From Corynebacterium spheniscorum (GTDB lineage Bacteria > Actinomycetota > Actinomycetes > Mycobacteriales > Mycobacteriaceae): a stretch of DNA of 64,000 nucleotides. The translations under genes and the position numbers were made by a program. The notes under the pieces were generated by a model. That model ran no database searches and was not told the DNA's origin. It was given only the letters and a program-made list of their open reading frames with translations. Where the stretch lies: contig NZ_FOPJ01000004.1 of assembly GCF_900113445.1 (NCBI RefSeq), positions 1 through 64,000 of the forward strand, written 5' to 3'. Below, piece after piece: positions 45,668 to 54,476 of this stretch (position 1 is its first letter; every line of letters begins with the position of its first letter).

Positions 45668-46981
45668 ATGAGTTCCGTAACCCGCGTCTATGCCGGGCGG
45701 CTATCGGGAATGGTGGTGCGCAGCCCTGACACCGAACCCATTGGTCGTGTCCGCGATGTCATCGTCAATATCCGCCCCGATGGCCAACCTTCTAGGGCCT
45801 TGGGACTCGTCGTGGAGATGTTTAATAAGAAACGCATCTTCCTCCCTATGCTGCGCATTACCGCCATTGAACCAGGTGAAATCACTCTGGTATCTGGCTC
45901 GGTGTCTTTGCGTTCCTTTAGTGTGCGCACTGGTGAGCTCAGCATTATGGCCGATATGGTGGGCTCCAAGGTTCATACGGATGATCCGGAACTCACTGAG
46001 TTACATGACCGCCCCGTAGAAATCGCGGATGTCGAACTCGAACGCACCCGTACCCGCGATTGGATTATTAGCCGCGTCGCGGTCTTCGGGCAGCGGCCTA
46101 AGTTCGGCCGCGCCCCCAAACTCAATATCGTGCCCTGGTCGCATGTTCACGGTGTTACTGCCGCGGGTGTGGGGCAAACCGATACGGTCGCAGAAATGAT
46201 CGCCGAGTTCGAGGATATGCGCCCGGCGGATGTCGCCAATATCTTGATGGATCTTTCCACCGGCCAACGTATCCGCATCGCCGGTGCCCTTAATGATGAA
46301 CGCCTCGCCGATATCCTCCAGGAGCTTCCCGAGGATTCTCAAACGGAGCTACTCGAAGCCCTCGATATTGAACGCGCCGCTGTGGTCCTAGAAGAAATGG
46401 ACCCCGATGATGCCGCCGATATCCTCCAAGAACTCCCCGATGCTAAAGCCGAGGTTCTGCTGGAGCTTATGGACCCGGAGGAGTCCGCCCCGGTGCGCCG
46501 CTTGATGAGCTTCTCCCCCGATACCGTCGGTGCGCTGATGACCCCCGAGCCATTGGTCCTCACCCCACAAACCACCGTCGCCGAGGCTCTCGCCTTGGCA
46601 CGTGATCCTGATCTGCCTACTTCGCTAGCGTCATTGATCTTTGTGGTTCGCCCGCCCACTGCAACCCCCACTGGCCCTTATTTGGGGTGCGTGCATTTAC
46701 AAAAGCTCTTGCGCGAACCACCTAGCACGCTGATTTCTGGGATCCTGGACCCTGATTTGCCGCCGCTTTATGCCGATGATTCCCAAGAAACCGCGGCACG
46801 CTATTTCGCTACCTATAACTTGGTGTGCGGCCCGGTCCTTGATGAAGATAAGCACCTGCTCGGCGCGGTGGCGGTGGATGATCTGCTCGACCACATGCTG
46901 CCGGAGGATTGGCGCGAAAGTGGGCTCCGCCCAGAAGAAAACGAAGAGCAGCAATCCACACAGGAGGTGAAGCATGGCTGA
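45668..46981 (+). CDS. Soluble MgtE-N/CBS domain protein with PRC barrel
   Basis: A 437-residue protein without membrane helices. The start is set at ATG 45668 (MSSVTRVYAGRLSG) because the first residues then form a PRC-barrel domain; the upstream open frame reads through the promoter of the CPBP gene. The MgtE N-terminal superhelix spans about residues 170-280 (EELDPDDAADILQELP-like repeats) and a CBS domain follows (TPEPLVLTPQTTVAEAL). It resembles the cytosolic gate of MgtE magnesium channels but lacks the channel. A magnesium sensor or regulator role is plausible. It overlaps the DUF1003 gene by 8 bases. Confidence 0.85.
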   Translation: MSSVTRVYAGRLSGMVVRSPDTEPIGRVRDVIVNIRPDGQPSRALGLVVEMFNKKRIFLPMLRITAIEPGEITLVSGSVSLRSFSVRTGELSIMADMVGSKVHTDDPELTELHDRPVEIADVELERTRTRDWIISRVAVFGQRPKFGRAPKLNIVPWSHVHGVTAAGVGQTDTVAEMIAEFEDMRPADVANILMDLSTGQRIRIAGALNDERLADILQELPEDSQTELLEALDIERAAVVLEEMDPDDAADILQELPDAKAEVLLELMDPEESAPVRRLMSFSPDTVGALMTPEPLVLTPQTTVAEALALARDPDLPTSLASLIFVVRPPTATPTGPYLGCVHLQKLLREPPSTLISGILDPDLPPLYADDSQETAARYFATYNLVCGPVLDEDKHLLGAVAVDDLLDHMLPEDWRESGLRPEENEEQQSTQEVKHG

Positions 46982-47573
46982 TTACAGCGCCCGCCCGGAT
47001 CTCGATACTCCCATCGCTGGGCAACGCCGCAAACTCATCAACCTCGATGCCGATGCGGTGGGCCGCACCGCTGAAAATGTGGCGCGCTTCTTTGGCACCG
47101 GCCAATACCTCATGTGGCAGACCCTCATCGTGATCGTCTGGATCGGCCTCAACATCGGTGGTTTTTGGTGGAATTGGGATCCCTACCCCTTCATCCTCCT
47201 CAACCTCGCTTTCTCCACCCAGGCCGCCTACGCCGCGCCGCTCATCCTCTTAGCCCAAAACCGTCAAGAAGATCGCGATAAGATCGCGCTGAATGCGGAT
47301 CGTCGGCGTTCAGAACAAACCAAAGCCGATACTGAGTTCCTCGCCCGCGAGCTCGCCGGTGTGCGCCTCGCACTTGGCGATATGGTGTCGCGTGATTATT
47401 TACGCCATGAACTTGAGGACCTTCGTGGCCTGCTAGAACGCATGGAAGCCAAGCTCGATGATGCCACCGCCGCCACCATCGAGGATGCCTCTGAGCTCTC
47501 CGAGCCCACCCAGGGTGATGTGGATGAAGAAGACCTCCCCGCCCCGCAGCCCACGCCGCAGGACTACACTTAG
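46974..47573 (+). CDS. DUF1003 family membrane protein
   Basis: A 199-residue protein of the DUF1003 family. The two helices (QTLIVIVWIGLNIGGFWW and FILLNLAFSTQAAYAAPLIL) are joined by the family motif with WDPYPF, and a charged region NRQEDRDKIALNADRRR follows. The C-terminal tail is acidic and Pro-rich. An excellent AGGAGGTGA site precedes the ATG. The gene overlaps the MgtE-N/CBS gene, so translation is coupled. The function is unknown; the shared operon with a magnesium-domain protein may hint at ion homeostasis. Confidence 0.88.
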   Translation: MADYSARPDLDTPIAGQRRKLINLDADAVGRTAENVARFFGTGQYLMWQTLIVIVWIGLNIGGFWWNWDPYPFILLNLAFSTQAAYAAPLILLAQNRQEDRDKIALNADRRRSEQTKADTEFLARELAGVRLALGDMVSRDYLRHELEDLRGLLERMEAKLDDATAATIEDASELSEPTQGDVDEEDLPAPQPTPQDYT

Positions 47574-47579
47574 GCCGCA

Positions 47580-48707
47580 ATGTCTCATATCACTGAATCC
47601 GCGGTTCGCGGCGCCCTGTCCCGCGTAGAGGACCCAGAAATCGGCCGGCCGATCACCGAGCTCGGCATGGTTAAATCCATTGAGATTAATGGCAAGGACG
47701 TTCACGTAGAGATCTACCTGACCATCGCCGGCTGCCCCCTAAAAACCACTCTTATTGAAAATACGCGCGCGGCCGTCGAGGAACTCGAAGGCGTCGGTAC
47801 TGTTACCGTCACCAATGACGTCATGTCCGATGAGCAGCGCCGCGAACTCCGCGCCACGCTGCGCGGCGGGGTCGCCGAACCGGTCATCCCCTTCGCCCAA
47901 CCGGATTCCACCACCCGCGTCTTCGCGGTGGCCTCCGGTAAAGGCGGGGTCGGTAAATCCTCCATGACGGTCAACCTCGCCACCGCCCTGGCCGCCCGCG
48001 GCTTACGCGTGGGCGTGCTCGATGCGGATATTTATGGTCACTCCATCCCCGGCATGATGGGCTCTGATCAGCGTCCCAACCAGGTCGATGACATGATCAT
48101 GCCGCCCATCGCCCATGGAGTGAAGATGATCTCCATCGCGCATTTCGTGGAAGGCAACGCCCCGGTCGTGTGGCGCGGCCCCATGCTGCACCGCGCCATC
48201 CAACAATTCTTAGGCGATGTGTTCTGGGGAGACCTCGATGTCCTCCTGCTCGACCTTCCCCCCGGCACCGGCGATGTCGCGATCTCGGTCGCCCAGCTCA
48301 TCCCCAACGCTGAGCTGCTGATTGTCACCACTCCCCAGGCCGCAGCCGCGGAGGTGGCGGAGCGCGCGGGCACCATCAGCCTCCAAACCCGCCAACGCAT
48401 CGCCGGCGTTATTGAAAATATGTCGGCCATGGTCATGCCCGATGGCAGCCTCCTCGATGTCTTCGGTTCCGGCGGCGGCGAAGCTGTCCGCGAGCGCCTC
48501 AGCATGCTCACCGGCACCGACGTCCCGCTGCTCGGCCAGGTGCCGCTTGACCCCAAACTCCGCGAGCACGGCGACGACGGCACCCCCATCGCCATCAGCG
48601 AACCCAACTCCCCCACCGGCCAGGCCATTAACGCCATCGCCGATAAACTCGTCGTCCGCCGCGAATCCCTCGCCGGCAAACCCCTGGGCCTCAACGTCGA
48701 GCGTTAA
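47580..48707 (+). CDS. mrp: Mrp/NBP35-family iron-sulfur carrier ATPase
   Basis: A 375-residue P-loop protein thought to load or carry Fe-S clusters. Residues 1-90 form the MIP18/DUF59 domain, with AGCPLKTT holding its conserved Cys. The deviant Walker A is GKGGVGKSS near residue 119, followed by DADIYGHSIPGMMG and the LPPGTGDVAIS motif. The C-terminal region reads ENMSAMVMPDG, where many Mrp proteins have a CxxC that binds the cluster, so this one may lack that bridging site. It begins 6 bases after the DUF1003 gene and likely shares its operon. Confidence 0.9.
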   Translation: MSHITESAVRGALSRVEDPEIGRPITELGMVKSIEINGKDVHVEIYLTIAGCPLKTTLIENTRAAVEELEGVGTVTVTNDVMSDEQRRELRATLRGGVAEPVIPFAQPDSTTRVFAVASGKGGVGKSSMTVNLATALAARGLRVGVLDADIYGHSIPGMMGSDQRPNQVDDMIMPPIAHGVKMISIAHFVEGNAPVVWRGPMLHRAIQQFLGDVFWGDLDVLLLDLPPGTGDVAISVAQLIPNAELLIVTTPQAAAAEVAERAGTISLQTRQRIAGVIENMSAMVMPDGSLLDVFGSGGGEAVRERLSMLTGTDVPLLGQVPLDPKLREHGDDGTPIAISEPNSPTGQAINAIADKLVVRRESLAGKPLGLNVER

Positions 48708-48750
48708 ACCCAGGGCTATCCCCGAGATCGTGGGGTGCTCCAAGGCACTC

Positions 48751-48777
48751 ACCTGCGGGAGTTCTCCTCCCGCAGGT
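48751..48777 (+). terminator. Hairpin between mrp and vanZ-like genes
   Basis: ACCTGCGGGAG at 48751-48761 pairs with CTCCCGCAGGT at 48767-48777, a perfect 11-base stem with a 5-base loop, but no T-run follows. It ends the mrp operon, perhaps bidirectionally. Confidence 0.6.
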
Positions 48778-48796
48778 ATGCCGCGCCAAGACAGTT

Positions 48797-49303
48797 TTAG
48801 GCGTTAACAGCAAGTAGCGTGCCCAGAAGCAGCAAAAATACGATTTCCAGCACCAGTCCAATGCGGTTGATGATCTTTTCATAGTTCATAGGGCGCCACT
48901 TCGCCAGCGCTGCGCATAGCCCAACACCAAGCAGCCCACCAGCACTATTGGTGATCACATCCGTGATATCGCTACCGCCAATAGCAAACACATACTGCGA
49001 TAGCTCAAACCCGATACTCAGCAGCACCGCCGGCAGCCACTGCAGTAGCCAATGCTTCTTAGCCAGGAAGATGCGCATATACATTCCGAAGGGAATGAAC
49101 ACCACGAGGTTATAGATGATCTCGTCGAAGCTGATCTTCCCATTGACAATCATTGACTCCCCGAAGGGAACCAGATTGAGATTCCGCATCTGTGGAATCT
49201 CATCAACGCTGGTGGCAAATTTAAACAGAGTCAACCACACCAACAGCGCAAAGTAAATCCCGAACACCACATACGTTGGCCAGCGTCTCCTCGTTTCAAC
49301 CAT
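48797..49303 (-). CDS. VanZ-like membrane protein
   Basis: A 168-residue membrane protein with about five helices. NLVPFGESMIV and YNLVVFIPFGMYMR and the segment FELSQYVFAIGGSDITDVITNSAGGLLG are the conserved features of the VanZ family, which is linked to glycopeptide (teicoplanin) resistance in enterococci though most members have no proven role. The ATG at 49303 has GGGGGG directly before it, too close for a normal site, so the transcript may be leaderless; TTG at 49312 would add three residues. It is the last core gene before the island. Confidence 0.8.
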   Translation of the reverse strand: MVETRRRWPTYVVFGIYFALLVWLTLFKFATSVDEIPQMRNLNLVPFGESMIVNGKISFDEIIYNLVVFIPFGMYMRIFLAKKHWLLQWLPAVLLSIGFELSQYVFAIGGSDITDVITNSAGGLLGVGLCAALAKWRPMNYEKIINRIGLVLEIVFLLLLGTLLAVNA

Positions 49304-49312
49304 GCCCCCCAA

Positions 49313-49767
49313 CTTTAACGTGACAAAAGAGTATTTTGGCTGGTCACAGGGTTTTTTAGGTGATAACCCTGAGGTGGTCTCAATCTTCTCGCCGATTCTG
49401 TCTCAGGGTTTCAGCAGTCGCAAGGAATTCCTCCTCCGATAGCGCCAGGTGAAAATAGTAGCCGCAGTTCAGTACTACTCATACTTCTGACTATTCGGCA
49501 GTCAGAGTATACGCTGCTAGAGCCATAGAAAGGATGTACAATAATTGCGAAACTCTGCATAAACTATGAGGTGCCCCGGAAGACAGGACCCCCGAACGAG
49601 GCGATGACCGGCCTGAGTCCCGCAGCAGGGCGAAAACTTCAGTGTAGAATGATCAACTAGAAATATCTGCACAAATCCTACTCTACGTTTCGTAGATAGG
49701 CATGACGATGGAAATACCACCGCTTTCTTTGCCACTGCATTACTGTCAAGAACATTGGGTGTTTTAG
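49313..49767. other. Start of the accessory island, no supported gene
   Basis: About 450 bases of lower GC than the flanks. At the left border is a triple repeat: CAGGGTT (49347-49353), AACCCTGAG (49365-49373) and CTCAGGGTT (49402-49410), able to form alternative hairpins. The rest contains no convincing gene; a 72-codon minus ORF here is rejected. Confidence 0.45.
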
Positions 49768-52017
49768 ATGCTTAAATCCATAAGCCTGCAATAACTATAT
49801 TGCTTCGCTCCCGACCAAAAACTCGAGAAACTGGACGTTATTAACTATGTTTATGAACCAAATGGATCTGGGAAAACTACAATAAGTGCAGCACTGAACG
49901 ATCCGGGGGCAAGCGCACTCGAGCCGGTCTGGGAGGGCGATCCACAAACGATCAAGGTATACAACCGGAATTATGTGCAAGATACTCTCGCCTCGACGAT
50001 GCCGGGAGTCTTTTCCCTGGGGGAGGAAAGCCAACAGATAGTCCAGCAAATTAAAGACCTGACAGATCAGGCAAAGGACCTAGCAGAGAAAAAATTTAGC
50101 CAACAACAAGACATAAATTCAACCAAAGAGTCTAGAGATAAGCTCGAAGCGGAAGCGGCTGATCAAATTTGGAATCGTCTCGCGGACTTCCCTTACGAAC
50201 TCCGCCAAAAAATGAAGGGCCTGAATCGCAGCAAAAAGGACGCCTTTTCCCTAATTATCAGGCACTTCAAGGACTCCACGAAGCCCAATAAAACAGACCT
50301 GGACAGACTAAACCTGGATGATCTAAAGAGCCGTGCAGAAAAGGTTTTCTCCTCAACGTTGCACGAGGTCGGCACAGCCCCGCCAGTGCCACCAATCACG
50401 TGGAAAGAATGCCACCTTGCCGACAGCCTGCAAACACCGGTCACATCGAGTGCTGATGTCCCGCTGAAGACACTCATTGATGAACTAGACAACTCTGACT
50501 GGGTGCGGCAGGGTAAAACTTACCTCGAAGCCCAAGAGAAGCATCCACCACAGTGCCCGTTTTGCCAAAAAGAAACCGATGATAGTTTAAGGGAGCAGCT
50601 ATCGCGACTTTTTGATACACATTACGAGAACCAGATCGCCTCAATCAAGAAACTAGATCAGGAGGTTAAACAGTTCTACGAACAGTTAAAGGAATATCAC
50701 AATAACTATCTGAACATCGGCATCAAATATAGTAACCACGATTCATTTGAGGCTTCCTTCAAGGACCTTCAAAGCGCATTGCTCCAAGCCTTACAGCAGC
50801 TTGAAAAAAAAATTTCAACGCCTGCCATGATCTACGACAACCCGCACCTAGCGGACCATTACCAGCAGGTCTTGCAACATTCAAGTCAAATTAGCGCTGA
50901 AATCAAAGCGCACAATAATCTCGCTAGAAATCAGAACGAAGAAAAAGATCATCTAATAGATCAAAGCTGGACCTATCTAATCTGGATAACGTTGAAACAT
51001 GACCTGCAGAATTACCTTACCAAGAAAGAGGGGCTGGACAAGAAAATTGGTGGGCTCGAAGAAAAAGTAAAAGATAAAAGTTTAAAGCTGAAGGACCTTG
51101 AAAAAGATATCAAGTCGTTGCAATCGAAGACGGCATCCAGTCAGTATACAATCGACAAAATAAATGAGTTACTCAAAGTCCACAGGTTTCACAGCTTCAA
51201 GCTGAAAAAGGCCCCCAACCCGGAACAGGGTTACCAGATTGTAAGGTCCGACGAGGTTATCGCAGATAGTAATACGCTTAGTGAAGGTGAGCGAACCTTT
51301 CTCACTTTCCTGTACTTCTATCACTCATTGGAGGGGCAGATTGGGGAGGGCGAAACCCCTCGATTATGTGCAGTTATCGATGACCCGATCTCCAGCCTTG
51401 ACGCGGATATTATGTTCGTGGTCTCTGCACTAATACGTAACATGATTAGGCTCGTTCAAGAAAATGAACATGACAGAGTGGATCAGATACTGATCTTCAC
51501 TCACAATACTCGTTTCCACCAGGAAGTCAGTTACCCGTCCAAAGGGCGTACAAATAAGAATTCTATGTTCTACCGGATCAAGAAATTGTCTCCTGCACCC
51601 AACGAGATTGAAGCCTGTGGTCGTAAAAACCCTGTTCGCTCCTCGTACCAGGAGCTATGGGACCAAGTTGCCGATGCAACCTTACATCCCGATAAGCCTA
51701 TGCCGTGGCTTGCAAATACGTTGCGCAGGATCCTTGAAAGCTACTTCATGGCGCTTGGCGGTTACACCGACCTCTATTCGCTCGCGGATGAGCTGTCTCA
51801 AGCCCAGCGGATGCATCATCACGCTCTTGTAGCCTGGTCGCATCGCGGGTCTCACCGAATCATCGACGATACTATTTTTGCCCCAATCCAAGCATCGAAT
51901 CAAGACTGGCTAAAGGCTTTCGAAAATATTTTTTCCCGGGCTTCCGGCGGTGCACACCTAGGACACTACGAAATGATGTTGGAGGAGGCAAAACCTGCGC
52001 CTGCCAACCAGTCCTAA
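49768..52017 (+). pseudogene. RloC/PrrC-like AAA ATPase (anticodon nuclease type), broken by a stop
   Basis: The true start appears to be ATG 49768 (MLKSISLQ), but TAA at 49792-49794 interrupts it. The frame then continues without start codon through Walker A (YEPNGSGKTT, with Glu where Gly is usual) to 52017; the remaining start, GTG at 49975, would lose Walker A. Further parts are intact: zinc-hook CPFC at 50554-50565 between coiled coils, signature LSEGERTF, Walker B LCAVIDDPISSLD and H-loop FTHN. The C-terminus has RRILE with Arg at 51724 and Glu at 51736, then His codons at 51814-51850, resembling the R...E...H triad of the PrrC/RloC tRNA anticodon nucleases. It would have been an anti-phage suicide nuclease; about 749 codons in all. 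Confidence 0.7.
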
Positions 52018-52926
52018 CCTACATCTTAAGCACCTGACTTCCTTTTAGCTCGGCGTACTGGAGTTAAGTTGCACTGGTTGCTTCTCCTATTCTTCTACGC
52101 CTGGGTCTGCTGCATAGACAGGTAACAACTAGATTGGCTGGTGGCGGCGGCCAGGGATTAGTAACAGGAGATACTCTCGCCGTTGATGCTTGCTACCGAA
52201 AGCTGTTAGCCAACGATAAGCTATCCCATCTTCAACATGAATCTTGCGGGGTCGATGAAGCGCTTGAATCGGTTTGTATGCTTAATGGTGATAGCAACAC
52301 CACATGGAATAGTAGCCGTTCAGCATCTCCGTGAGAAATAAGGAAGCCCACCGCTTCATGACGACCTGTGCGCTTAGAGGTGTGCTTCGACCATCTCCTT
52401 CAGTGTTGCTTTCCAGTTTTCTTCCGGGAGCACACACCCAAGCTGGGAGTGTGCTTTTGGAAGCTTTGCGGCTTCTTGGCGACCCATTTTGATAGTGGGA
52501 CATTCCTAGTGACAAAAAGTTGCTCGGCTGCCCCATGCCTATCGGCTGGCATCAGCAACTGGATCCCCCGTTAGGCTGATCGCAGCCAATCTCCTCCGGC
52601 TTACGAACAATCTGGCCAACAAGTGTCTTGCTAAAAGTTTCTCCGTGAGACAACCTGCCAGACTGTTCAGCCCAGACCGTCGTGTCATAATCCAACTAGG
52701 CCGAGAAACCTGCCTATACGACCAGTTCCAGATCGAGTTCCTATCTATCTCAAGCTCGGGGGATATTTTTGAAAGACAGATCCTCTAGACAGCAATTCTT
52801 GAAAGTGTTAACGTTGAACTAACACCATTTAGTGTAGCCTTACCATACTGGAGAACCGGTCAAGCTTCTGGTGTTTCCTTTAACCAAGTGGGATACGCAT
52901 CCCCCAAGCCACAAAAGGAGAGCGCC
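52018..52926. other. Decayed region, no intact gene, and promoter of the secreted protein
   Basis: About 900 bases. Two minus-strand stretches read like protein remnants: 52400-52515 (QEAAKLPKAHSQLG... ending EMVEAHL) and 52565-52690 (YDTTVWAEQSGRLSHGETF), both in short frames. I could not assign them. At 52805-52825 the inverted repeat GTGTTA/TAACAC overlaps TTGAAC, a possible -35, in front of the secreted protein gene. Confidence 0.45.
52805..52825 (+). promoter_or_regulatory. Possible operator/promoter of the secreted protein gene
   Basis: GTGTTA (52805-52810) and TAACAC (52820-52825) form an inverted repeat with a 9-base spacer that includes TTGAAC (52814-52819). A -10-like CATACT lies at 52845-52850, 25 bases from it, so the promoter itself is uncertain; TAGTGT at 52830 is closer. 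Confidence 0.4.
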
Positions 52927-53481
52927 GTGAAATTACTTCACCGCAAATCTTTACCCGCAGCAGCCCTATCACTGCTGCTACCCGTCGGTTTCCTTAGTGC
53001 CCCTATCGCTCAGGCAACCGAGCCGACGCCTGTTTTCGAGGACGGGACCGTAAGCACCTACACCCAGCTCAGCCCTGAGCTGATCTCCCAGGCATTTGAT
53101 GAACTAATTAATTCAGATGTCCCCCACTCTCGGAATTCCGATGGGACTGTGTCGTTTGAGCTGTCGGAAGGCTTCTCCATTGCGCTTCCTGATCCAGCAA
53201 TGTCTAATGGCCCTGTCCCCCTAGTTAACGGGGGAACGCGAAATGGAGGATTCTGGGTTGAATTCACTTCGCAAGAGCAGGATCTTCTTATTAGCGGTAG
53301 CGGTTTCGCTCTCGGCACTGCTATTTGTTTGATCCCGGGAGTCGGCCAAGCAGCATGCATCGTGATCGGAGCAATCATCACTGCAGCCACGGTGTATCTA
53401 AGTCACCACCGTAAGTGCCCGGGCAGCATCCGCTTTGACTACAATTGGTGGGGTCAAGTGGAGGGTACTCGCTGTGTCTGA
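52927..53481 (+). CDS. Secreted protein with hydrophobic C-terminal segment, bacteriocin-like candidate
   Basis: A 184-residue protein starting with GTG 52927 (AAAAGGAG upstream). Residues 1-30 are a Sec signal with cleavage after AQA (about residue 30). The mature part is acidic and soluble to about residue 110, then a long hydrophobic stretch at 122-158 (GSGFALGTAICLIPGVGQAA) rich in Gly and Ala, then a Trp/Tyr-rich tail. Four cysteines, C134, C144, C164 and C183, may form two disulfides. Such a layout fits a pore-forming bacteriocin but I recognise no family. Its stop overlaps the next small membrane gene by 8 bases, so the two are made together. Confidence 0.7.
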   Translation: MKLLHRKSLPAAALSLLLPVGFLSAPIAQATEPTPVFEDGTVSTYTQLSPELISQAFDELINSDVPHSRNSDGTVSFELSEGFSIALPDPAMSNGPVPLVNGGTRNGGFWVEFTSQEQDLLISGSGFALGTAICLIPGVGQAACIVIGAIITAATVYLSHHRKCPGSIRFDYNWWGQVEGTRCV

Positions 53482-53650
53482 GAAATCGAGTAGAAAAGCT
53501 GTCCATCCAAACGCCATCACTGTCGCGATCATGGGAGCTTTTCTGTCGGTGTTTATAGCTGGAAGAAACCAATCGGTCATCGCCGGTGAAATCTTCCTCG
53601 CCCTTGCCTTAATTGGGGCGTTTGCAGTGAATCATTTCAGGCAGGATTAG
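53474..53650 (+). CDS. 58-residue two-helix membrane protein, candidate immunity protein
   Basis: Start is GTG 53474, overlapping the secreted protein's stop. The product of 58 residues has helices at about 14-30 and 36-52 joined by AGRNQSV, a basic N-terminus and a short basic tail. Small two-helix membrane proteins encoded right after a secreted toxin are typical of bacteriocin immunity. From HPNAI to VNH (44 positions) it matches the 63-residue protein encoded at 55967 at 27 positions by my count, so the family occurs twice here. The immunity role is inference. Confidence 0.7.
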   Translation: MSEKSSRKAVHPNAITVAIMGAFLSVFIAGRNQSVIAGEIFLALALIGAFAVNHFRQD

Positions 53651-53667
53651 GTTCGAGACTGGACTAG

Positions 53668-53801
53668 GACCCCCTCCCACCGCTTCGCTTTCGTTTTACC
53701 AGTGCAGGTCTTTGCGGCGTTTAGCAGGCACTATGCGCCGAAACTTTCGACTACCTGCATGCTAGGTTGCTAGGCGATTTCACACACGTGAGGAGGGGGT
53801 C
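53668..53801. repeat. 134-base element with inverted terminal repeats
   Basis: GACCCCCTCC at 53668-53677 is matched by GGAGGGGGTC at 53792-53801. Inside, GCAGGT near 53703 pairs with ACCTGC near 53750 and CGGCG with CGCCG within that. It could be a folded RNA, a terminator region or a small non-autonomous mobile element; no target duplication is evident. Confidence 0.4.
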
Positions 53802-54096
53802 GACCTCTAAGACTTTGACCAGCCTTGAAATCTTCATTAATTCAACCACACTCCCGCGTCAAAATAATCGTTTTATATTTTCTAATGACTAATATCTTCC
53901 GACCACTACGTGCGATATAAGTGCCTTTTCTTGTGCCAGTTGTCCTAAAACATGCCAATCTGGCTCGAACGACCCGGAAGATATTGCTGCGGGAATTTTT
54001 CCAAAGCACTCTCGCTGGGCAGAGTATTCTCAACTTGGAAATCACCACTGTGATTCAGCTGGATGGGTCTAGTAAACGCCGCAGTAACTGGTTACT
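53802..54096. other. AT-rich gap between island elements
   Basis: About 295 bases of AT-rich sequence before the IS3 relic. No gene, hairpin or motif could be supported. A weak reading on the plus strand (53921-54124) has no start signal. Confidence 0.4.
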
Positions 54097-54327
54097 CTAC
54101 CCAATTAAACGCTTGTCGCCCTGAACCTGACGCAACTCTTGGGACTCTTTACGATTCACAGTTTCCTGCGCGCCGTTTGCAATACGTTCTGCGCGTAGCC
54201 ACTTATCAAAGTTACCAGCATGAACCCCAAAATCATGGGCAACCTAAGTCAGTGGGACATCCGGATCCCTCGCTAGCGCACTCCGAATCACATCCTCTCG
54301 ATTCTCCTTGGGATACCTCTTAGGCAT
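54097..54327 (-). pseudogene. IS3-family OrfA relic
   Basis: The minus strand starts with ATG at 54325-54327 and reads MPKRYPKENREDVIRSALAR, then has an in-frame TAG at 54244-54246, and continues VAHDFGVHAGNFDKWLRAERIANG to a TAG at 54097-54099. This is a helix-turn-helix OrfA of the IS3 family, 77 codons in all with the internal stop. There is no OrfB following on this strand, so only a fragment remains. The promoter side has AGTAGTAGTAATT, which is also found near 300. Confidence 0.7.
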
Positions 54328-54476
54328 ACAAACCGCTCTCTGACTAGTAGTAGTAATTATAAAACTACTGACCAACCAGGCTGCCTCCAACTGGCCTGGT
54401 CTGGGAATATCCGACCGATTAGCTTGATAGTCGCCTTACAACCCACCTTGCTAATGGAACATGAGAGATCGACTCA

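Noticed and set aside
49517..49735. 72-codon minus ORF at the island start
   Set aside because: No start signal and no similarity recognised; lies in AT-rich non-coding sequence.
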